From Corydoras sp. C115 (Eukaryota > Chordata > Actinopteri > Siluriformes > Callichthyidae): DNA of 64,000 bases. Within the stretch, counting starts at the first letter, position 1. The number at the start of each line of letters is the position of its first letter. The translations under genes were made by a program, and so were the position numbers. Shown here piece after piece: positions 56,920 through 64,000 of the stretch. The stretch is taken from contig JAFMOC010000083.1 in the NCBI GenBank assembly GCA_019802505.1, positions 2,003,501 to 2,067,500 of the forward strand, read 5' to 3'. Below the pieces are notes generated by a model. That model did no database searches. It was not told the DNA's origin and saw nothing but the letters and a program-made list of their open reading frames with translations.

Positions 56920-59900
56920 TCATCCTGACCCTGTAGTGTCGTCACTGTTTAGTGATAAAGGGGAGCCAGGCAGGGAGTTTTCCTCCTGCATAAGGATGCC
57001 TGTTTGTTGTCTGCGTGCCCCCTTGGCTCTCAGGAAAGCACTGGTCGGATGCTGACTGTGGAGGTGACGCAGCAATGCATCCTGGGTGGCTGCTGTGTGC
57101 CCACACTCCTCACAGACATAGAGCTTGGTGCGTCGTTCCTTGTAGGCATACTGTTGTGTCACACCGTGAATCTTTTTCATGTGCGATTCCAGAGAACAAC
57201 GTTGGGTGAAAGCCTTTTCACACAAACTGCATTTATATGGACGAACACCTAGAGCAGCATCACAAAAAAAGCAATGTTAAGGTACGGTGTAGAATTAACA
57301 CTGAGCTTTGGCATCACTATAGAGCCTTTAGCTCTATAGTGAGGTAGAGGTAGAGCCTTTAGCCATTCAGCACCTCCTCTCTGGAATTCTCTACCACCAC
57401 ACATTCGGAACATAGACTCACCCTCACTATTCATGTCCTCATTGAAAACCCATCTTTTTAAAACTGCATATGCCCTATAATTGTTTTATTCTGTCTTCTT
57501 TTGTTAAATTGTTTTAATGTTGTCATAATTTATTATTTTATTTATTATTATTATTATCATTATTTTTTTTTTATATCCAATTGTAAACTGTAAGGTGTCC
57601 TTGAGTGTCAGAAAGGCGCCCATGAAATAAAATGTATTATTATTATTATTATTACTATACAGAGACCAATTTGAAACAGTGGATATCTACTTACAAAGCC
57701 ACACACCCTTTTAAATTAACCTGATCGCCATTTTTCTTACTTGGACTCAATATCAGCAGTAATTTAACTACTAGGGCGGCATGGTGGCGTAGTGGTCAGA
57801 ACGTTCGCCTCTCAGCGCTAGAGATTCCCGATTCGAATCCCAATCTGGGTGGAGTTTCCATGTTCTCCCCGTGCCCGCGTGGGTTTCCTCCGGGTTCTCC
57901 GGTTTCCTCCCACAGTCCAAAAACATTGATTAAATAAATTGAGTTCTCCAAATTGCCCCATATGATGTGTGTATGTGTGCATGTCTGTGTAAGTGAGTGT
58001 GTGCCCAGCGATAGATTGGTACCCTGTCCTGGGTCTATCTGCCCAGCGCCCGAAACCTTCTCCCCTGGATGGGCATGGGGAACCCCCCCGCGACCCTAAT
58101 ATAGAATAAAGCAGAAGATAATGGATGGATGGAATTTAACTACTAGGCGATTTGAGGTTTTCATACCTGTATGTGTGCGGACATGCCTCTTCAGATCGAA
58201 GGTGTCGTTGAAGCCCTTGCCACAGTAATTGCATAGATGCCGTTTCTGTTCACTGTGGCACTTTATGTGTCGGTTGAGCATGCGCTGGTATTGAAACCCT
58301 TTTTGGCACACGTGACATGTATAGTTTGAACCAAGAGCAGGTACCAGAGATGACCCATTGCTAACTGTAGAGCATGAGTTAGTTACAGCTGCGGGAGGTT
58401 CAGGGGTTGTGTTCGGAATGATGAGTGGAGACTCATTGGGAAGCTCACCAGTTGTCACCTGTAAATACAAAATGGCACAAAACTCATTTGCATTTGCAAT
58501 TAATTACCTGTTACTTTCTAGTATTATAGTAAGCTGTAATTGGTGCATCCAATTATGTTGTAATTGTATGCATACAATGTTTTATACAACAGTTCTAACC
58601 AAGTAAACTAATTATATGAGAGACAGTTCATATGTTCAGTTTAGAAATACTAATATACAGTATCACTGGAACCACTCGGCTAACAAACACCATTTTATGG
58701 TGCTGTTTATTGCAAATCAAAAAATAAAATGTATATATCTGTTAATTCAAGACTATTATGGAGGAATCGTAGGCTTGCGGTCAAGGAACCGGCCTTGTGG
58801 CCTGAAGGTCTCCACTTCGAATCCCGGTCACATCAAGCACTATGGCTGAATTGTATACCTAACCCCCTACCACGATACCTAACCCCAATTGCTCCCTAGA
58901 TACCATGTACAGGGCTGCCACCACTCCGGGCATGTGTGCTCAATTTACTCAGTGTCTGTTTATGTGTGCATCTCACTGCATTGGTGGGTTAAAATGTATG
59001 GAGTTTGCATGTTCTTGACACACTTCAAAGTCATGATGACAAGCCAATTCATTAAAACAAATCAGATATGGGAGTCATGGAATAGCTGGCTGTGCCCAAA
59101 TGTTAAACTACAGAAATAAGATCTTGATTTTCCTTTTTTAATACTTAATATTGCAGAACTTCTATCTAGTATGCTATTATTAGGTATTAGTATTAAGTTC
59201 CTGATTATATTTGCCACTTAGCCTGCAGCCTTGCGCCAATAACTTAATCACAGTCATGATGATGATTAGTGTAATATATGTGAGATTGACTGGTATTTTC
59301 CTTTAATTGAATCCCCAAATATATTAAGACCACTACATGACACTATTGTGTTTATCATGTTAGTGTTATATAGTACAGTGGTGTGAAAAAGTGTTTGCCC
59401 CCTTCCTCATTTCCTGTTTTTTTGCATGTTTGTCACACTTAAGTGTTTCAGAACATCAAACCAATTTAAACAATAGTCACGGACAACACAAGTAAACACA
59501 AAATTTGAAAATGAAGGTGTTTATTATTAAAAAAATCCAAACCATCATGGCCCTGTGTGAAAAAGTGATTGCCCCCCTAAACCTAATAACTGGTTGGGCC
59601 ACACTTAGCAGCAACAACGGCAATTAAGCATTTGCGATAACTTGCAATGAGTCTTTTACAGCATTCTGGAGGAATTTTGGCCCACTCATCTTTGCAGAAT
59701 TATTCTTATTCACTTACATTAGAGGGTTTTCGAGCATGGTCATACCAAAACATCTCAAGGTCATACCAAAACATCTCAATAGGATTCAGGTCAGGATTTT
59801 GGCTAGGCCACTCCAAAGTCTTCATTTTGTTTTTCTTCAGCCATTCAGTGGTGGACGTGCTGGTGTGTTTAGGATCATTGTCCTGCTGCAGAACCCAAGT

Positions 59901-61377
59901 TTGTTTCAGCTTGAGTTCACGAACAGATGGTCGGACATTCTCCTTCAGGATCTTTTGGTAGACAGCAGAATTCATAGTTCCATTTATCACAGCAAGTCTT
60001 CCAGGTCCTGACGCAGCAAAACAGCCCCAGACCATCACACTACCACCACCATATTTTACTGTTGGTATAATGTTCTTTTTCTGAAATGCAGTGTTCCTTT
60101 TACGCCAGATGTAATGGGACACACACCTTCCAAAGTGTTCCACTTTTGTCTATTCGGTCCACAGAATGTTTTCCCAAAAGTGTTGGGGATCATCAAGATG
60201 TGTTTTGGAAAAATTGAGATGAGCTTTAATGTTCTTTTTGCTCAGCAGTGGTTTTCTTCTTGGAACTCTGCCATGCAGGCCATTTTTGTCCAGTCTTTTT
60301 CTGATGGTGGAGGCATGAACGCTGACCTTAACTGAGGCAAGTGAGGCCTGCAGTTCTTTGGACGTTGTTGTGGGGTCTTTTGTGACCTCTTTGATGAGTC
60401 GTCGCTGTGCTCTTGGGGTAATTTTGGGCGGCCGGCCACTCCTGGGAAGGTTTACTGTTCCATGTCTTCGCCATTTGTGGATAATGGCCCTCACTGTGGT
60501 TCGCTGGATTCCCAAAGCTTTGGAAATGGCTTTATAACCCTTTCCAGACTGATAGATCTCAATTCCTTTATTTCTCAATTGTTCCTGAATTTCTTTGGAT
60601 CTCGGCATGATGTGTAGCTTTTAAGGCCATGGGCCTTCACACAGGGCCATGCGCCTTCACACAGGGCCATGATGGTTTGGATTTTTTTTCTCTTTAATAA
60701 TAAATCATTTCTCTTCATTTACAAATTGCATTTTGTGTTTACTTGTGTTGTCCTTGACTATTGTTTAAATTGGTTTGATGTTCTGAAACACTTAAGTTTG
60801 ACAAACATGCAAATAAACAGGAAATGAGGAAGGGGGCAAACACTTTTTCACACCACTGTATATGCATAGTAAATATTAATTTGCTGATGTAATATCTGGT
60901 CGATATGATGGGCAATGGTGATAGTTGTTTGTTTACAAGAAGCAAACATTTAACAGACGTACAAGGTACAGTGGGTGTGACCAAGAAGTAGCCAAGTGTA
61001 AAGGGTAGATAGATTATGATGCCACATACCGAAATAAGTTCCCCAATCAAAATAAGTATGTAGAAAAATGAAACCATGCAGGCTAACCAGTTTCAGCAAG
61101 AGAGAGACGCAAATAGAAACTTTCTGAGAAAGCCTCACCTTGATCTTGGAGCGGACATAGGTGCTGTTCTGTGAGCTTCGGATACGCTCTGACTCTGGAC
61201 TGTGCTGTTGTCCAAGAGCAGTGCTGGATGGTAGTTCGGCAGTGGACACCCCTTTGTAAGGTTCTTGGATGTAGTTTTGTGTGCACTTTTTGTGGTCTTT
61301 ATGTGTGGACAAGCACAGGGCCACTTCAGCAGTGCTTGCTTCTGTCTCATCCCACAGAGCTGTCGGAGATACAGAAA
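56920..61377 (-). CDS. ovol1: Ovo-like zinc finger protein 1, 3' three coding exons (5' partial)
   Basis: Exons (minus): 61377-61139, 58458-58167, 57248-56920; 285 codons are visible plus TGA at 56922-56920. OVO-like factors are nuclear C2H2 repressors of epithelial differentiation. Four zinc fingers are seen: YTCHVCQKGFQYQRMLNRHI, HLCNYCGKGFNDTFDLKRHV, YKCSLCEKAFTQRCSLESHM, and a divergent YVCEECGHTAATQDALLRHL. Exon 2 ends RSKIK and exon 3 starts VTTGELP, matching the family junction (RTKMKVTLGD in human OVOL1 as I recall it). The TG|VRP linker is split by the last intron. The first coding exon, normally carrying the N-terminal SNAG repressor motif MPRAFLVKK, was not found up to 64000 and should lie to the right. 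OVOL1 is preferred over OVOL2 mainly because mus81 is next to it. Confidence 0.9.
57310..57660 (+). pseudogene. 5'-truncated LINE (L2-like) 3' end
   Basis: 57379-57480 encodes the typical C-terminus of a fish LINE ORF2, LWNSLPPHIRNI ... LKTHLFKTAYAL followed by TAA. A 3' UTR follows, ending gaaaggcgcccatgaaataa and a (TTA)n tail. It lies in ovol1, in the last intron. A small 5' duplication (gagcctttagc) is visible. Confidence 0.75.
57776..58132 (+). mobile_element. Main SINE family, full copy with target duplication
   Basis: Plus orientation; flanked by the 15-bp repeat AATTTAACTACTAGG (57761-57775, 58133-58147). In the last intron of ovol1, ending 35 nt from the zinc-finger exon. Confidence 0.95.
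58745..59010 (+). mobile_element. tRNA-derived SINE, third family
   Basis: Plus orientation: tRNA-like head gtaggcttgcggtcaaggaa with B-box-like ACTTCGAATCCCGG, then aaccccaattgctccc and aatttactcagtgtctgttt. It matches the minus-strand copy at 24100-24345. Confidence 0.7.
59376..60858 (-). mobile_element. Full-length Tc1/mariner element
   Basis: 1,483 bp bounded by CAGTGGTGTGAAAAAGTGTT on both ends (inverted), with TA target dinucleotides at 59374-59375 and 60859-60860. The inverted repeats extend about 140 bp. In the ovol1 intron between 61139 and 58458. The transposase inside is broken (see 59706-60608). Confidence 0.95.
59706..60608 (-). pseudogene. Broken Tc1 transposase (DD34E family)
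   Basis: Starts MPRSKEIQEQ at 60608 with paired-type helix-turn-helix DNA-binding domains (AISKALGIQRTTVRAII; GRPPKITPRAQRRL). The nuclease region shows WTE followed by an in-frame TAG at about 60149, where the family has Asp-Glu, so the first catalytic Asp is lost. The second (VLQQDNDPKHT) and third (QNPDLNPIE) are present. Directly after the third, a 21-bp tandem duplication gives MFWYDLEMFWYDHA. The frame then closes at SE early; downstream CCAAIL-type C-terminal sequence is out of frame. Confidence 0.9.
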
Positions 61378-61416
61378 CTGTTGGAGGGAAACAAAAACAT
61401 TTATGTGATCATTTCA

Positions 61417-61764
61417 TTCATTCATTCATTATCTCCCGCTTTATCCTCTATTAGGGTCGCGGGGGGGTTCCCCATGCCCATCCAGGGGAGAACATCCCGG
61501 GCGCCGGGCAGACACACCCAAGACAGGGCGCCAATCCATCGCTGGGCACACACTCACTCACACAGACACACTCTCTATGGGGCAATTTGGAGAACTCAAT
61601 TGACTTGATCCATGTTTTTGGACTGTGGGAGGAAACCGGAGAACCCAGAGGAAACCCACACGGACACGGGGAGAACATGGAAACTCCACCCAGATTGGGA
61701 TTCGAACCGGGAATCTCTAGTGCTGAGAGGCGAACGTGCTAACCACTAAGCCACCGTGATCGCC
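61417..61764 (-). mobile_element. Main SINE family, full copy with target duplication
   Basis: Minus orientation; flanked by the 12-bp repeat GTGATCATTTCA (61405-61416, 61765-61776). It lies 40 nt upstream of the ovol1 exon starting at 61377, on the side of its acceptor. Confidence 0.95.
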
Positions 61765-61776
61765 GTGATCATTTCA

Positions 61777-62720
61777 AACATTTTCAAACAAACGGTTTTA
61801 ACTCTTAACCTGAGAGTTGTTAACAAACCACATCAAAAAGAATTTTACTGTAGACTGTATATTTCCTGGTAAACTGTATAAGTTTTAATGAATAATTAAA
61901 ATTATATTAGAAACTGTAGGTTGATTGTGGCATTTAGGAAGCTAGGGACAGTTGTGCCTTTAGGGAAGGTGTGTAAGTGCGTGGTTGGGTGGGAGGCAGG
62001 TGCGTGTGTAACTGTATTGTCCTGGGCTGAAGACAGCCACTCCTGTTACTGCATTACCAGTCTGACCAGCCAAGCTAGAGACACAAGCTCATGAGCTCTT
62101 CTTTTATAAAAGCATTCATATGACACAAAGCACAGGCTACAAACAAAACTGCAGTACAATAAAGTATTTGCTTATATTCTAATGTCTATCCATGGACATA
62201 ATTCAAACCCTAAATTAATCACCATGTAAACCAAACATGGCTCTGTGGTCTTGTTTACTAAAAGATAACACTGAGTTCATGTTCTCGTGCTTGTAAGGCA
62301 GGAAAAAGTAAAGCGAATTACTGAAAACTTACTAAGCATAATCCAATGAACTGCAAACTATAATTTTAAAGTGTGCCAGGTGCTTAGGTGAACAGTTTAA
62401 GGGCCTTTATGGCTTTTGTTGCGCCGATCCTCTTGTTAAGATGATTTGAGGGCCTCCAACCAAATTCAACACTTCTTTGGCACATCTGTTCAACTTTACA
62501 CCTTTAGACTACATTAAGGTGTGTAAATAGATATAGTGGTATCAGAAAGTGCCAACAGTTCATTAGAACCCAAGCTTTGATTTATCTACTTGCATTACAA
62601 ATCTAGAATGATCTTTTTTCATATTACAACCCCTCCCGTCATTCATAACCTCATTGTGTGGATGGATATATGGACCAGTACAGGCAATAGCTTAATCTGT
62701 GGAGGACAGTGTGTAATATA
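61777..62720. other. ovol1 intron 1 sequence, nothing recognised
   Basis: I looked on the minus strand for the missing first coding exon (MPRAFLVKK-type start) and did not find it here or further right. Confidence 0.45.
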
Positions 62721-63070
62721 GCGGCACGGTGGCTTAGTGGTTAGCACGTTCGCCTCTCAGCACTAGGGATTCCTGGTTCAAATTCCCATCTGGGTGGAGT
62801 TTCCATGTTCTCCCCATGTCCGCGTGGGTTTCCTCTGGGTTCTCCGGTTTCCTCCCACAGTCCAAAACATGAATCAAGACAATCGAGTTCTCCAAATTGC
62901 CCCATATAATGTGTATGTGTGCGTGTCTGTGTGAGTGAGTGTGTGCCCAGTGATTGATTGGCGCCCTGTCCTGTCCTGGGTGTGTCTGCCCAGCGCCCGA
63001 AACCTGGATGGGCATAGGGAACCCCCCGCGACCCTAATATAGGACAAAGCGGAAGAAAATGAATGAATGA
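62721..63070 (+). mobile_element. Main SINE family copy
   Basis: Plus orientation, from gcggcacggtggcttagtgg to gaatgaatgaaataaatg; a small internal deletion removes gttctccc after gcccgaaac. Confidence 0.9.
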
Positions 63071-63091
63071 AATAAATGAAAAAAAAAATAA

Positions 63092-63100
63092 AATAAATAA

Positions 63101-63182
<82 letters not shown>

Positions 63183-63183
63183 A
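63092..63183. repeat. (TA)n microsatellite at a SINE tail
   Basis: About 40 TA dinucleotides directly after the tail of the SINE ending at 63070. Confidence 0.95.
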
Positions 63184-63505
63184 AAAAACAATGTTTTTTG
63201 TTCAGGTGACATTTTATGTGCTTCCTCCCAATATGTTAAATTTAGTACGTAAATAACAACTGTGCATTCATTTGTGCAGACATTTTGTTTCCTGTGTAAC
63301 TCATTTTTGATTAGAATACAACATGTGATTGCATGTGCCTAAATATTTAAATGTTTTACTGTAAAACAAAAAGGTAGCCAAAAGTCACATTACATAAAAA
63401 AATAATTTAAAAAAGCTTTCAGTTAAATAGCTTTTTATATTATGTTGGTGTGACAAAAAAACAAAGGGCATCTAAAGATATGTCTTTGCTGTGCATTTTC
63501 AGTTA

Positions 63506-63859
63506 TTCATTCATTCATTCATTATCTCCCGCTTTATCCTCTATTAGGGTCGCGGGGGGGTTCCCCATGCCCATCCAGGGGAGAACGTCTCGGGCGCTGG
63601 GCAGATAGACCCAGGACAGGGCGCCAATCCATCGCTGGGCACACACTCACTCACACAGACACACTCTATATGGGGCAATTTTGAGAATTCAATTGACTTG
63701 ATCCATGTTTTTGGACTGTGGGAGGAAACCGGAGAACCCGGAGGAAACCCACACAGACACGGGGAGAACATGGAAACTCCCCCCAGATGGAGATTCGAAC
63801 CGGGAATCCCTAGCGCTGAGAGGCGAAGGTGCTAACCACTAAGCCACCGTGCCGCCAAC
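63506..63859 (-). mobile_element. Main SINE family, full copy with target duplication
   Basis: Minus orientation; flanked by the 12-bp repeat CATTTTCAGTTA (63494-63505, 63860-63871). A good reference copy: on the minus strand the head is GTGGCTTAGTGGTTAGCA, the B-box-like sequence GGTTCGAATC and the tail GATAATGAATGAATG. Confidence 0.95.
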
Positions 63860-64000
63860 CATTTTCAGTTAAATGTATTTAATTGTGTTGAGATCAGTAA
63901 ATGCTCAAATTTAAAAAAAGATATACTTATTCACATAATTCTTTTGACAACTGCACATTATCTTAAAGCAGATTTACAATTTTCTAAGCCTGAACCCTGA

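Noticed and set aside
63544..63771. A recurrent open frame of about 75 codons (MFSPC.RGFPPGSPVSSHSP... to WGTPPRP) in dozens of places
   Set aside because: It is the body of the main SINE read in its sense orientation; antisense frames of similar length also recur. Young copies share it by descent, and there is no sign of codon-level selection that I can see by eye.
61777..64000. Possible first coding exon of ovol1
   Set aside because: No minus-strand sequence resembling MPRAFLVKK followed by a donor of phase 1 was found, so the gene is left 5' partial.

Overview
The window is vertebrate nuclear DNA, almost certainly from a teleost fish (probably an otophysan; I cannot name the species). The genes are split by GT-AG introns, the promoters are CpG-rich, and the intervening DNA is AT-rich and full of fish-type SINEs and Tc1/mariner, pogo and hAT transposons. 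Four protein-coding genes can be assembled exon by exon: tmem179b (+, 5 exons, complete, 221 codons), a tmem151a-like gene (-, 2 exons, complete, 606 codons), mus81 (-, 16 exons, complete, 621 codons) and ovol1 (-, three exons; the first coding exon lies beyond the right edge). From memory, the human orthologues all sit on 11q12-q13, with OVOL1 and MUS81 near each other, so this looks like conserved synteny. The genes do not form a pathway: a four-pass membrane protein, a neuronal-type membrane protein, the catalytic subunit of a structure-selective DNA endonuclease and an epithelial zinc-finger repressor.

Layout. 1-1326: right part of a decayed Tc1 element carrying a nested SINE. 1550-5300: inverted and tandem SINE copies, including a duplicated block of the tmem179b upstream flank. 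5300-17200: tmem179b. 17600-21600: directly and invertedly duplicated SINE-containing DNA. 22930-23970: a head-to-tail SINE trimer. 25531-33340: the tmem151a-like gene, whose 57-base first coding exon lies 5.5 kb from the main exon; its intron 1 holds an unusual 18-bp minisatellite with repeated orientation switches. 33460-34760: a four-unit SINE array. 36011-52900: mus81, with a deleted hAT element, a deleted pogo-type element and many SINEs in its introns. 54030-56900: AT-rich intergenic DNA with a GA microsatellite. 56920-61377: ovol1, with a dead but full-length Tc1 element in an intron.

One tRNA-derived SINE family dominates: more than 50 full, truncated or chimeric copies, by eye about a quarter of the window. 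Many copies are very similar and have intact target-site duplications. Most long open frames outside the four genes are this SINE or the 18-bp minisatellite. The observations I rate highest are the minisatellite packed with forkhead/SOX-like cores beside the tmem151a-like promoter, a SINE whose target duplication copied a mus81 splice donor, and a paralogous empty site showing the TA target of the pogo-type element. I found no CRISPR array, rRNA, functional tRNA or convincing new multi-gene system.
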